Below are positions 27,142 to 35,794 of a DNA stretch of 64,000 nucleotides, in pieces (within the stretch, counting starts at the first letter, position 1; every line of letters starts with the position of its first letter). The stretch covers positions 124,001 through 188,000 of the forward strand of contig LARU01000001.1 of assembly GCA_001274695.2 (NCBI GenBank), written 5' to 3'. This stretch comes from Azoarcus sp. PA01 (GTDB lineage Bacteria; Pseudomonadota; Gammaproteobacteria; Burkholderiales; Rhodocyclaceae). The notes beneath the pieces were generated by a model. It searched no databases. It was given only the letters and a program-made list of their open reading frames with translations, and was not told the DNA's origin. A program made the position numbers and the translations under genes.

Positions 27142-27695
27142 GGCGCCGGGCGGCTGCCCGCTTCGAGCACTCGCCCCGCTGCGGCCCGTACTCCGAGTGC
27201 CTCGGATCGAGCGACCCGATCGTGCGAATCGAGGACATCGCGCACATGCTGGCCAGCACCTGCTGCTTCGCCTAGCAGACGACGTTCTTCTATTCGATCG
27301 CGCAGCACGACTATCTCGTGAGCATGATCGTGCCGCCCGACGATGCGCTCGCCGCGCTGCTCGCGGACGCGCGGACGGCACTCGAGCAGCTGCTGCCGCA
27401 ATGCTTCGAGACCGACGGTGATGCGGCCCCCTACATCCTCGCGCGGCTCGGCCTACCGAGCGGCCTGCCCCCGGCGGTCGAGCAGGCCGATTTCGTGCTG
27501 CGCGCGACCGAACGCCGCGATCTCGGCCAAGCGCACGACCCCGCGGTGGCGCCCCTCGAGGGGGTCGGGCCGCTGCCGCTGAAGATCCAGCCGCTGCCTC
27601 CGCTCGTGGCGAAGCACCTTTTCCTCGATCGCTATTACGAGCTTCGGCCGCAGCGGAGTCCGAGCGCGTCCCCTGTTCCCGAGGGCGCGTCATGA
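27111..27695 (+). pseudogene. Hypothetical protein gene with in-frame TAG
   Basis: A single reading frame of about 194 codons from ATG 27111 is interrupted only by TAG at 27273-27275. Before the stop it reads MKQDFAALAERRRAAARFEH ... EDIAHMLASTCCFA; after it QTTFFYSIAQHDYLVSMIVPP, then an alanine- and leucine-rich body. The sequence across the stop looks continuous, as if TGG or CAG mutated. No family recognised; position beside a DUF4224 gene suggests prophage or integrative-element origin. Confidence 0.45.
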
Positions 27696-27937
27696 CGCAG
27701 CAAGCGTTCCCTGGCTTTTAGGACGCCGCGCATGCGATGCCCGGCCTGTGGCCCCATGCGAGGCGCCAATGACTTCACCATGGCCGCAGTGTGCGCCGGC
27801 GAGTTTCCCGGGAAGCGAGACCGGCGAGCTTTCGCTCGCAGGCGCGCGCCTTACGCAGATCCTGCTGCCGAACGAAAAGACCCGGCCGGAACACGCGATC
27901 GCGGTGGCGCTGTTGCCGCCGCCGAAGGAGGCATGAA

Positions 27938-28150
27938 ATGTTCCTGAATGAAGACGAACTGCGCGACCTCACCGGCTACCAGATGCCCTCGGCGCAAAAG
28001 CGCTGGCTCACGGATCGTGGCTGGCCCTACGAGGAAAACGCCGCGGGATACCCGAAAGTGCTGCGCTCGGTTGTCGAGAAGCGCATGGGCGGCTCGACCG
28101 AACCTGTCCGGCGCAGGCAAGGCCCGAATCTCGAAGCTATCCTGCGATGA
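27938..28150 (+). CDS. DUF4224 phage protein
   Basis: A 70-aa protein: MFLNEDELRDLTGYQMPSAQ, then KRWLTDRGWPYEENAAGYPKV, the DUF4224 signature. These small proteins lie beside integrases at prophage ends and may act as excisionase-like factors. GAAGGAGGC precedes the ATG. The stop overlaps the integrase start (ATGATG). The 240 bases upstream hold a short weak ORF (27748-27936) that is not convincing. Confidence 0.8.
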   Translation: MFLNEDELRDLTGYQMPSAQKRWLTDRGWPYEENAAGYPKVLRSVVEKRMGGSTEPVRRRQGPNLEAILR

Positions 28151-28755
28151 TGGGACGTCAGCGAAAACATGGCCTGCACCTGCCGCCCCGCATGTACCTC
28201 AAGGGGCGCTCGTACTGGTACGCGGGAAAAGCCCGATGGATCAACCTCGGGCGAAGCCTCCCCGTCGCCCGGACGAAATGGGCCGTACTGGAGAACACCG
28301 ACGCCCCGGCCGAGATGATGTCGAGCGTCATCGGCCGCTACCTGCGCGAAGTGGTCCCCGAGAAGGCCCCGAGCACGCAGGCCGGCAACAGGCTGGAAGC
28401 GGCGACGCTGACGAAGGTGTTCGGCCTCATGAAGCCGGCCGAGATCACCCCAGCGGACGTGTGGGACTTCATGCAGACGCGCGCGAAGACGTCGGAAAGT
28501 CCGCGCCAACCACGAACGGTCCCTGCTGCAGGACATCATGCGCCACGCGATCATGTGGGGGCACTGCAAGGACAACCCGGTGCGCGAGGTGAAGCCGTTC
28601 AAGGAAACCCCTCGCACGCGCTACGTCACCGACGCCGAGTTCGAAGCGGTCAAGCGGATCGCCTCTCCGATCGTGGCCGCGCTGATGGATCTGGCTCGCC
28701 TCACCGGCCAGCGCCGCGGCGATCTGCTCGCGCTGCGCCGCGATGCGATCACCCT
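28147..28755 (+). pseudogene. Prophage tyrosine integrase, frameshifted and truncated
   Basis: The first 115 codons (GLHLPPRMYLKGRSYWYAG ... VFGLMKPAEITPADVWDFM) are the arm-binding N-domain and start of the core-binding domain. A frameshift near 28495 moves the homologous frame to RANHERSLLQDIMRHAIMWGH, then DLARLTGQRRGDLLALRRDAIT with the catalytic Arg. Similarity stops near 28755, before the His and Tyr. The integrase is dead, so the element cannot excise itself. Confidence 0.75.
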
Positions 28756-28886
28756 TTATCTTCGCCAATTCTCGATACACAACACACCGACCCGGCAGAA
28801 CTCCGCTTCGTTGGCCGTGACGACTACCAGTCCACGCGCCAGACCGCGGCCGACAATCTGGCAGTCGTAAGGGCCAGAAGCGTTAC

Positions 28887-28974
28887 TTGGCGCGAAAGCG
28901 GCCATCAAGTGGCACGACTGCTTATTTGCGCGCCACATAAAATGGCGCGATACTGTCTACCGCGCCACATAAAA
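28887..28974 (+). promoter_or_regulatory. Repeat-rich control region of the fic gene
   Basis: CGCGCCACATAAAA occurs twice exactly (28929-28942 and 28961-28974, 32 bases apart). Inverted half sites TGGCGCG lie at 28943 and near 28888. The second copy ends 8 bases before the Fic ATG, so a repressor bound here would block transcription or initiation. The N-terminal winged helix of the Fic protein is a candidate binder. Confidence 0.6.
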
Positions 28975-28982
28975 GCGATTTC

Positions 28983-30377
28983 ATGCCAAAAAAAATCCTC
29001 GACGAGGAGCTCCAACCCATCCTCGAGCTGATCGCCCGGCATCCGGGCGGAATCGGCATCGACGGGCTGCTCAAGGAGATCGGCCCGGCCTTGCCGCGCC
29101 GCACCCTGCAACGCCGTCTGGCCAGCCTGGTTGCGCAACAACGTGTGCGAACCGAAGGCGAGGGGCGCGCCCTCAAGTATCGATTCCCGGAAACCGTCGG
29201 TTCATCGGACGTCGAATTGCCTAACCTTCAGGCCTCCGGAACAGGTGAAACGTACGTACCTCTGTCCACCGAGGGGACAGCAATCAAGGCCTACGTTCGC
29301 CAGCCGCGCCAGCAACGCAAACCCGTCGGCTACCAGATTGGCTTTCTGGAGCAATACCACCCCAACCGGACAGCCTATCTGCCTGCCGACTTACGCGCCC
29401 AACTGCACAGCATGGGGCGCTCGCCCGCCGAGCAAGCGACCGCGGGCACCTTCGCGCGGGACATTCTCAACCGCCTGCTCATCGACCTCTCCTGGGCTTC
29501 CTCGCGCCTCGAAGGCAACACCTACAGCCGGCTCGATACCGAGCGCCTGATCGAATTCGGCGAGGCCGCCGAAGGCAAGGATGCACTGGAAACCCAGATG
29601 ATCCTGAACCACAAGGCGGCCATCGAATACCTGATCCGCGACGTCGAACGCGCCGGCCTCTCAGCGGAAACCGTCATCGCCCTGCACGCCTTCCTGTCCG
29701 ACGGTCTGATGCCCGATCCGCTCACGTGCGGCCGCCTGCGTGCGCGCTCGGTCGAAATCGGCGGCAGCGTCTATTTGCCGATCGCCCTGCCTCAGCGGCT
29801 GGAGGAGTTGTTCGGCATCGTGCTGCGCATCGCCGCCGAGATCGACGATCCCTTCGAGCAGGCCTTCTTCCTGATGGTGCATCTGCCCTACCTGCAACCT
29901 TTCGAAGATGTGAACAAGCGCGTCTCGCGGCTGGCCGCCAACATCCCGCTGATCCGGCACAACCTCTGCCCGCTGTCCTTCATCGACGTGCCGCAGCAGG
30001 CCTATGTCGATGCGATGCTCGGCGTGTATGAACTCAACGACGTCGCCCTGCTGCGCGACGTCTTCGTCTGGGCTTACGAACGCTCCTGCCAGCAATACGT
30101 CGCCGTGCAGCAGCAGCTCGTCCCGCCCGACACCTTCCGCCTGCGCTACCGCAACGAACTTGCCGAAACCGTCGCCGCCATCGTGCGCGGCGGGCAGCGC
30201 GCTGACGAAGCGGCGATCCGCGCGGTCATGCCGGCCACGGTGGGCAAAGACGACCGGCCGCGTTTCGTCGCCCTGACGTTGGCCGAGTTCAACACGATTC
30301 ACCCCGGCAACGCGATTCGCTTCGGGTTGAGGCCCCTGGAATTTTCGGCGTGGCTAGAGCAGCATGGCGCTTCGTGA
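28983..30377 (+). CDS. Fic-family protein with N-terminal winged helix
   Basis: A 464-aa protein. Residues 5-70 look like a winged helix-turn-helix. SSRLEGNTYS near 180 is the inhibitory (S/T)xxxE(G/N) motif of class II/III Fic proteins. The active-site segment reads HLPYLQPFEDVNKRVSRLAAN near 300: the canonical HPF-x-[DE]GN[GK]R histidine is replaced by Gln and the glycine by Val. Full AMPylation activity is therefore doubtful. This variant is common in Fic proteins with HTH domains, which may be transcription regulators or toxins. Direct repeats upstream fit autoregulation. Confidence 0.85.
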   Translation: MPKKILDEELQPILELIARHPGGIGIDGLLKEIGPALPRRTLQRRLASLVAQQRVRTEGEGRALKYRFPETVGSSDVELPNLQASGTGETYVPLSTEGTAIKAYVRQPRQQRKPVGYQIGFLEQYHPNRTAYLPADLRAQLHSMGRSPAEQATAGTFARDILNRLLIDLSWASSRLEGNTYSRLDTERLIEFGEAAEGKDALETQMILNHKAAIEYLIRDVERAGLSAETVIALHAFLSDGLMPDPLTCGRLRARSVEIGGSVYLPIALPQRLEELFGIVLRIAAEIDDPFEQAFFLMVHLPYLQPFEDVNKRVSRLAANIPLIRHNLCPLSFIDVPQQAYVDAMLGVYELNDVALLRDVFVWAYERSCQQYVAVQQQLVPPDTFRLRYRNELAETVAAIVRGGQRADEAAIRAVMPATVGKDDRPRFVALTLAEFNTIHPGNAIRFGLRPLEFSAWLEQHGAS

Positions 30378-30447
30378 AGCCACACAAATCTCACGCAGGG
30401 TTTCAGGCCTGTCGCCAGGCAGCGATGCAGGAGCGGCGCGGCAGCGG

Positions 30448-30487
30448 TCAACCCGGCTTCCCGCTTCGGTGCCGCGCCCCCCATGCC
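30448..30487 (-). pseudogene. Toxin relic, C-terminal end (other side of IS50-like element)
   Basis: Removing the IS and one target copy, the minus-strand frame continues KFTPAWGARHRSGKPG and stops at 30448. It is the tail of the relic at 31907-32020. Confidence 0.4.
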
Positions 30488-31906
30488 CATTCCATTACAC
30501 ACAACGCGAACGTCATTGCGTAAGCTCCTGACCTTTCCGATCTGACGACACCATCCATGAGCTGGGCTGCCGACGAATTTGAAACCATCGACCTGGGCGA
30601 CCAGCGCCTGAACCGGCGCACGGTGCTGGTGGCCGAGCGGCTGGCGGCGCGGCCGACGGCGAGCATCCCGGCCGCCTGTGGCGGCTGGGCGGAGACGCAG
30701 GCCGCGTACCGGCTGTTGTCGGACGACGACATCGGCTGGGCCGACATCCTGGCGCCGCACTTGGCGGGCACCGATGAACGCATGGCGGCACATGCGGTGG
30801 TGCTGTGCCTCCAGGACACGACCGAACTCGACTTCAACGGCCAAGCGATCGAGGGGCTGGGACCGCTGTCGTTTGAAGCGCAGCGCGGGATGTACCTGCA
30901 CCCGACCTACGCCGTGTCGCCGGCACGTGAGCCCTTGGGCGTGCTCGATGCGTGGATGTGGGCGCGCGAACCGAAGGCCGACGATGGCACGCGCAGCGGC
31001 CTCACCGAGAGCGGGCGCTGGATCGAAGGCTACGAGCGGATCGCCGAACGCGCGGCAGCGTTGCCCGCCACCCGCCTGGTGTATGTCGCGGATCGGGAAG
31101 CCGATATCGTCGCGCTGATGGCGCGGGCGCGCGAGCTGGGTTGCCGGCCGACTGGCTGCTGCGCTCGCAGCACAACCGCGCGCTGCCCGGCGGCGACATG
31201 CTCTGGCCCCGCGTGCTGGGCGCAGAACCGTTGGGGGAGATCAGCTTCACGATCCCTTCGCGCAAGGGGCAAAAGGCGCGGCAGGTGCGGCAGGTGCGGC
31301 AGCAAGTCTGGTCTTCGCGCGTCAAGCTCAAGGCCGGGCCCCGCGATCAGCTCGAGGCAACGTGCGTGATCGCCCGTGAGATGGGTGCACCGGCCGGCGT
31401 GAAGCCGGTCGAGTGGCGGCTGCTCACCAACCGCGAGGCGGCCAGCTTCGAGGCGGCAAGCGAACTCATCGACTGGTACCGGGCGCGCTGGGAGATCGAA
31501 CTGTTCTTCCACGTGCTCAAGAACGGCTGCAAGGTCGAGGCGCTGCAACTGGCGACGGTGCCGCGCCTGGAGCGCGCGCTGGCGCTGTTCATGGTGGTGG
31601 CCTGGCGTATTGCCCGGCTGATGCGGCTCGGGCGAACCTGTCCCGAGCTCGAGGCCGAATTGCTCTTCGAGCGTGACGAATGGCAGGCGGCCTTCATCCT
31701 GAACAAGCAGCCTCCTCCCAACAAACCGCCTGCGCTCAACGAGATGGTGCGCCGGGTGGCCAGGCTCGGCGGCTTTCTCGGGCGCAAGGGCGACGGCGAG
31801 CCCGGCGTGAAGACGATCTGGATCGGTCTTCAGCGCGTCATGGATTTCGCGGCGGGGCTCAAGTACGCGCGTGACCAGCATGATGAATGAATTGTGTGTA
31901 ACGGAA
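30488..31906 (+). mobile_element. IS4-family, IS50-like element with 9-bp target duplication
   Basis: Ends CATTCCATTACACACAA (30488) and the inverted CATTCCGTTACACACAA (ending 31906) enclose 1419 bp. CCCCATGCC is duplicated at 30479-30487 and 31907-31915, the 9-bp duplication typical of the IS50 group. It inserted cleanly, yet its transposase is frameshifted. Confidence 0.9.
30557..31890 (+). pseudogene. IS4-family (IS50-like) transposase, frameshifted
   Basis: The first frame gives MSWAADEFETIDLGDQRLNR, LQDTTELDF and YVADREADIVALMARARELG. At about 31143 the homology moves to another frame (LPADWLLRSQHNRALPGG) and continues to YRARWEIELFFHVLK, the Y-R-E-K motif, and a stop at 31890. One base appears lost in GGGTTGCCGG. 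The DDE residues all remain, split over two frames. Confidence 0.88.
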
Positions 31907-32020
31907 TGCCCCATGCCGGGGTGAACTTGTCGCCGCCCGCCAGCAGGATCACCACTTCCAGGCCGCGCTGCGTGAAATACACGGGTTAGCCTGGCCCATA
32001 ATGGATTCACATCTCCGAGA
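31907..32020 (-). pseudogene. RelE/HigB-like toxin relic
   Basis: Minus-strand translation gives IHYGPG, a stop, then PVYFTQRGLEVVILLAGGDK, the conserved C-terminal core of addiction-module killer proteins (usually IHYGPGYRVYF ... GGDKSTQ). Two stop codons are present and no N-terminus remains. The IS50-like element sits in its last codons. Confidence 0.55.
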
Positions 32021-32102
32021 CCCCTCATGTGCCCGGCGAAATCCGGACCAGCCGGAACGTTAGTTTTTCCGCAAACTTTTCCTCAGAAGGAGGGAGTTTG
32101 TC

Positions 32103-32381
32103 ATGAAGAAGAAGCGGTTTTCGGTTGAGCAGATCGTCGCCATCTTGAAGCAGGCAGAATTGGGCATGCCGGTCGCCGACGTGGTTCGCCAGGTCGGCGT
32201 CTCCGAGCAGACGTTCTACCGCTGGAAGAAGCTCTACAGCGGCCTGCAATCCGATCAGGTTCGCGAATTGAAACAGCTGCAGGATGAGAACAGCCGGCTC
32301 AAGAAGCTAGTCGCGGAGCTGAGCCTCGACAAGGCAGTCTTGCAGGAGGTCTTGTCAAAAAAGTTTCCCGGCCCGCGCTGA
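32103..32381 (+). CDS. IS3-family OrfA (second IS3 element)
   Basis: A 92-aa protein with the IS3 HTH (FSVEQIVAILKQAELGMPVADVVRQVGVSEQTFYRWKK) and a zipper-like tail (LKQLQDENSRLKKLVAELSLDKAVL). It differs from the OrfA at 10349 and belongs to another IS3 subgroup. Its OrfB partner is cut, so the element cannot move by itself. GAAGGAGG precedes the ATG. The left end of this element lies somewhere near 32030 but was not resolved. Confidence 0.88.
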   Translation: MKKKRFSVEQIVAILKQAELGMPVADVVRQVGVSEQTFYRWKKLYSGLQSDQVRELKQLQDENSRLKKLVAELSLDKAVLQEVLSKKFPGPR

Positions 32382-32612
32382 AGAGGACCGTGGTGGCCTA
32401 TGTCATGAGCCACCACGGCTACAGCGAGCGCCGGGCCTGTCGACTGACCAGGCAGCATCGCTCGGTGCAGAAGTACCAAAGCGTGCTCAATCCCCGAACA
32501 GCGTTGCGCCAGCGCATGAAGGAGCTTGCAGCGACGCGAGTCCGCTACGGCTACCGACGAATCCAGGTGATGCTCAACCGTGAAGGTTGGCAAGCAGGAA
32601 AGAACCTGGTTT
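32378..32612 (+). pseudogene. IS3-family OrfB, truncated by IS66
   Basis: The N-terminal part of OrfB: AYVMSHHGYSERRACRLTRQ, then YGYRRIQVMLNREGW, the HTH_21 region. At 32613 the sequence becomes the GTAAGGCTCC end of an IS66-type element. The DDE domain is missing. Confidence 0.8.
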
Positions 32613-32844
32613 GTAAGGCTCCGGCGAACCCGTCTTGACGCGGCTGTTCAGCAGTTCGACGGCTGCCAACGATGAGGCAGCAACTCGGCAATGCGGCTGT
32701 GAGGCTGGCTGGGCAGGCGAGCGAGGACGTCCTTCAGATAGGCGAAGGGTTCGTGGCCATTGAGGCGCGCGGAGTGGATGAGGCTCATGATCGCGGCGGC
32801 AGGAAGGGAACCGGCGAAGAGCCAGTTCTTGCGCCCGAGCGCCA
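32613..32844 (-). mobile_element. IS66-family remnant (second IS66 element)
   Basis: It begins with GTAAGGCTCCGGCGAACCC (32613), an IS66-type terminal repeat different from that at 4297. It contains only the 3' end of tnpC on the minus strand and ends at the GCCA junction of the serine-recombinase module. No other part of this IS66 remains in the window. Confidence 0.75.
32648..32843 (-). pseudogene. IS66-family transposase, C-terminal fragment
   Basis: From the junction the minus strand reads ALGRKNWLFAGSLPAAAIMS, then LIHSARLNGHEPFAYLKDVL and SRIAELLPHRW before the stop at 32648. It is clearly an IS66 C-terminus but from another subgroup than the copy at 3453 (few shared residues beyond the family motif). 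Confidence 0.85.
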
Positions 32845-32904
32845 GTTCCCGTTCATTCTGCCCATATCGGGCAGGAAACTGAAGTCCATTATCGATGGCA
32901 TCCG

Positions 32905-33345
32905 TTGTATGGGCGCCGCGTCAAGGTTCGCGACATCGAGCAGCGTGGCCGAGGCCACGTAGTTCACGTTGAATCCGACCCTGGCGTAGTCAAAGTGATC
33001 GCAGCATGGATGCTCGATCCTGCCGCGTGTTCAGCCATGAAACTGGGTGAGCCGAGGGTCACTGTGGCGGCGTTGTGCGATCTGCATCAACTGCTTGTCG
33101 ATCGACGTTTGCGAGGAAACTCGCCGGACGATTCCAACACCGTCCGGGAGAAACGCAATGGACAAGCTGCCCAACGTCGTTCCAGCAGACCTGCAGTCGC
33201 CGTGGTCGGTGCCGCGACAAATGAACATGACGTTCGACCCCGTCGAACTTCAGGGGATGAGCTCGGCCCAGCGGACAAGGGCAATTACACATCTTGCGAG
33301 CCTGCTGATGCAGGCCGCCGGCGTCGTCACAGCGAAGGAGCATGA
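32905..33345 (+). CDS. DUF5372-like protein, second copy
   Basis: Same product as at 2950-3456, with a few substitutions (for example Cys to Gly in HVESDPGVVKV). It lacks the junction-made ATG of the first copy. Translation would need the TTG at 32905 or a later start. It overlaps the recombinase ATG by 4 bases, as in copy one. Confidence 0.45.
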   Translation: MYGRRVKVRDIEQRGRGHVVHVESDPGVVKVIAAWMLDPAACSAMKLGEPRVTVAALCDLHQLLVDRRLRGNSPDDSNTVREKRNGQAAQRRSSRPAVAVVGAATNEHDVRPRRTSGDELGPADKGNYTSCEPADAGRRRRHSEGA

Positions 33346-33361
33346 CGATGACGAACATTGA
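33158..33361 (+). CDS. Small module protein, second copy
   Basis: 67 aa, MDKLPNVVPADLQSP to EHDDDEH, two residues different from the copy at 2934-3137. Function unknown. Confidence 0.45.
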   Translation: MDKLPNVVPADLQSPWSVPRQMNMTFDPVELQGMSSAQRTRAITHLASLLMQAAGVVTAKEHDDDEH

Positions 33362-33504
33362 TCGTTTGCCAGCGCTTTTGCTCAATCGCAAGGCGGTAGT
33401 CTATGTTCGGCAGTCGACCCAGACTCAGGTCCAGATGAATCTGGAAAGCCAGCGCCGCCAATACGAACTGGTGGAAGAAGCAAAGCGTCGTGGATTCCGC
33501 GACA
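33342..33504 (+). pseudogene. Serine recombinase, N-terminal fragment
   Basis: The first 54 residues (MTMTNIDRLPALLLNRKAVV to EEAKRRGFRD) equal those of the intact recombinase, including the YVRQST nucleophile motif. The reading frame then runs into IS256 DNA and stops at 33530. Confidence 0.9.
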
Positions 33505-33623
33505 GAGATATAGTCAAGACTGGTGTATGACCAGATCCTGATAGAAGGGCTTGATGAGGCGGCGTGCCTCTGCTGAGAATTGAGTTGTCGAGACCAAATT
33601 TTCAGCAACCACGGAGGCGCGCC

Positions 33624-34577
33624 TTGAAGAAGGATACGAGTGAGCAGAAGGTCACGCAATCGCAAGTGGGGGTGTCGCTGGAGGAGCTGATCCGGCGCGG
33701 CGCGCGGGATCTGATCCAGAAGGCGATTGAAGTGGAGGTGCAGCAGTTGTTGGCCGAGTACGAGAACGTGCGGATGCTGGGCGGTAGCCGAGCGGTGGTC
33801 AGAAATGGCTACCTGCCGGCACGCGAGGCGCTCACGACGGTCGGCAACGTCGAGGTGCGGGTGCCCAAGGTGCGTGACCGCTCGGGCGGCGGGGTGAAGT
33901 TCAATTCCGCCTTGGTGCCGCCGTATGTTCGCCGCTCGGCGCGGGTGTCGGCGGCGCTGCCCTGGCTGTACCTGAAGGGCATTTCGACGGGTGACATGCG
34001 CGAGGCGCTCACCGTGCTGCTCGGCGATGAGGCCCGCGGACTGTCGCCCAATGTGGTCAGCCGCCTGAAGGCCGAGTGGGCCACCGAGTACGCCGGCTGG
34101 ATGAAGCAGGACCTGTCCGGGCGCCGTTACGTCTACTGGTGGGTCGATGGCGTCCACACCAGCCTGCGCGGCGAGGACGATGCCCGCCAGTGCCTGTTGG
34201 TCGTCATCGGCGTGAGGCGCGATGGCACGAAGGAGCTGGTCACGATCGGCGACGGGTTGCGCGAATCGAAGGCATCCTGGCTCGAGTTGCTGCGCGACCT
34301 GAAGGCTCGCGGCCTCGAAGTCGGTCCGCGCCTGGCAGTAGGCGACGGGGCGCTGGGCTTCTGGGCCGCGCTCGACGAGTTCTACCCCGAAACCCGCCGG
34401 CAGCGCTGCTGGGTGCACAAGACCGCCAACGTGCTCAACGCCCTGCCCAAGAGCCTGCTCGCCAGGGCGAAGGCGCAGCTTCACGAGATCTGGATGGCAC
34501 CGACGCGCGCGCGGGGGCTGTAACCGCCTTCGATCGCTTCGTCGAGAGCTACCAGGCGAAGTACCCGAAGGCGGCCG
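33624..34577 (+). pseudogene. IS256-family transposase, 5' part
   Basis: From a TTG start: SEQKVTQSQVGVSLEELIRR, VRNGYLPAREALTTVGNVEV, YWWVDGVHTSLRGEDDARQ and GDGALGFWAALDEFYPETRR are mutator-transposase blocks. A frameshift near 34510 in a GC repeat moves the homology to AVTAFDRFVESYQAKYPKAAE. IS1182 then interrupts the gene at 34578. The remaining C-terminus starts at 38858. Confidence 0.88.
34572..34577. repeat. Target duplication of IS1182 (left copy)
   Basis: CGGCCG here is repeated at 38858-38863. The IS ends AGGCTGTGTAAAAACG lie directly inside both copies. Confidence 0.75.
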
Positions 34578-34695
34578 AGGCTGTGTAAAAACGGTTCAAC
34601 CTGCGCTGCCCGGCGTCCGCGTCGGCAGGACTCTTGGCAATTCAAGTCATTCGCTGGCGGCGAGGCGGCGTTATTGAGGACGTAATAGACCTGCT

Positions 34696-35590
34696 TCAGG
34701 CCCGCATCGCTGCCATCAGTGCCTCGTTTCCCATCAGATTCATTACTCGCTTCAGGTTGTACGCCAGAACGTGCAAACTCATCTCCGTTCGGACGCGTTC
34801 GAGGCCCTTGGTCAGAAAGTGGGTCGCGCCCATCCACGCCTTGAGGGTGCCGAAGGGGTGTTCGACCGTCCGACGTCGGATACGCATACTGTCCGGCGCT
34901 TTATCGAGCCGCGCCTGCATGACCTCCAGCTCTTCCTCATGCACCCAGCGGCTCACACGCCGATAGTCACTCGGGGTGCATTGGTGCTTGAGGGCACATC
35001 GCGGGCAGGATGAGCTCCAGTAGCGATTCATCGTCAGCCTCGCCTCGACTCGCGCAAAGCGCCAGATCAGGCGCTCGCCGGCTGGACAGACGTACTCGTC
35101 GTTGTCACGGTCGTACACGAAGTCTGCCCGGTCGAACCGCCCCTCGGCTTTCGCGTTGGAAGTCGTGCTTTTCGGAACGAGCGGCACGACGCCGGCTTTG
35201 TGGCAGGCGAGGATTTCCTCGCTCTTGAAATAGCCCCGATCGGCGATTGCCGTGAGGTACTCCACTCGCATCGCCTTGCGGGCCTGCTTGCCCATCTTGC
35301 TCAGTTGATCTCGGTCCAGCCCGTCGTTGGTTACCTCGTGGGCGACGATCAGGTGGTTCTTGGTCTCGACGGCCGTCTGCACGTTGTAGCCGACGATGCC
35401 CGTGCCCCGCGTCTTCATCGAGCGGGCGTCGGGATCCGTGAGGGAAACCTGCTTGTCGGGCGCGTTCTCGAGCTGCACGCCGATCGCTTCGAGTTCCTTC
35501 ATTCGCGCCTTCAGCGTCGTAATCTTGTCCTGCAGTCGCTCCTTCTTCGCCTGGGCCACAGCCGGCTCTTGCCGGTCAGCGCTGTCCATC
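34696..35590 (-). pseudogene. IS1182-family transposase, 3' part
   Basis: Continues the protein interrupted at 38254. ADRQEPAVAQAKKERLQDKI is followed by VSLTDPDARSMKTRG, YNVQTAVETKNHLIVAHEVTN, ADRGYFKSEE and the C-terminal HPFGTLKAWMGATHFLTKGL. All catalytic DDE neighbourhoods of IS1182 are present between the two parts, so precise IS21 loss would restore it. Confidence 0.9.
35586..35590. repeat. Target duplication of IS21 (left copy)
   Basis: CCATC at 35586-35590 and again at 38254-38258 borders the TGTCA ends of IS21. Confidence 0.75.
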
Positions 35591-35596
35591 TGTCAT

Positions 35597-35720
35597 CGAC
35601 CGGCACATTGAAGCCAGTTGATGATCGGCACATTGAGGCCAGGGCGTGATCGGCATATTGGAGCCAGTCACGGATCGGCACATAGGCGCCAGCGCCGGAT
35701 CGGCGTAATGGAGCCAGCGT
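35597..35720 (+). repeat. IS21 left-end transposase-binding repeats
   Basis: Five copies of a unit like GATCGGCACATTGAAGCCAG, spaced about 26 bases, follow the left tip. Two inverted copies lie at the right end (38205-38249). IS21 elements carry such multiple IstA sites at both ends. This is not a CRISPR array. Confidence 0.8.
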
Positions 35721-35794
35721 TGTTCTGACGGACGTCTCGACCTTGAGCGGTCCATCGCTACCCTGCCGGGTTTTGGTTTGGCAGGAGGGAGCCG

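Larger units (their letters stand above)
32841..33504 (+). mobile_element. Truncated second copy of the serine-recombinase module
   Basis: The first 664 bases of the module, nearly identical (inverted) to 2794-3454, joined to IS66 codons ALGRKN exactly as at 3454. It breaks off after codon 54 of the recombinase, where the IS256 element begins. The rest of the module is not in the window. Confidence 0.85.

Noticed and set aside
26557..27693. 378-codon minus-strand ORF
   Set aside because: Low-complexity Arg/Ala/Ser composition with no motif; it runs through the hairpin array and over the better-supported plus-strand frame.
35597..35720. Regularly spaced repeats resembling a short CRISPR array
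   Set aside because: The repeats lie at the tip of IS21, have inverted counterparts at its other end, are imperfect, and no cas gene is present.
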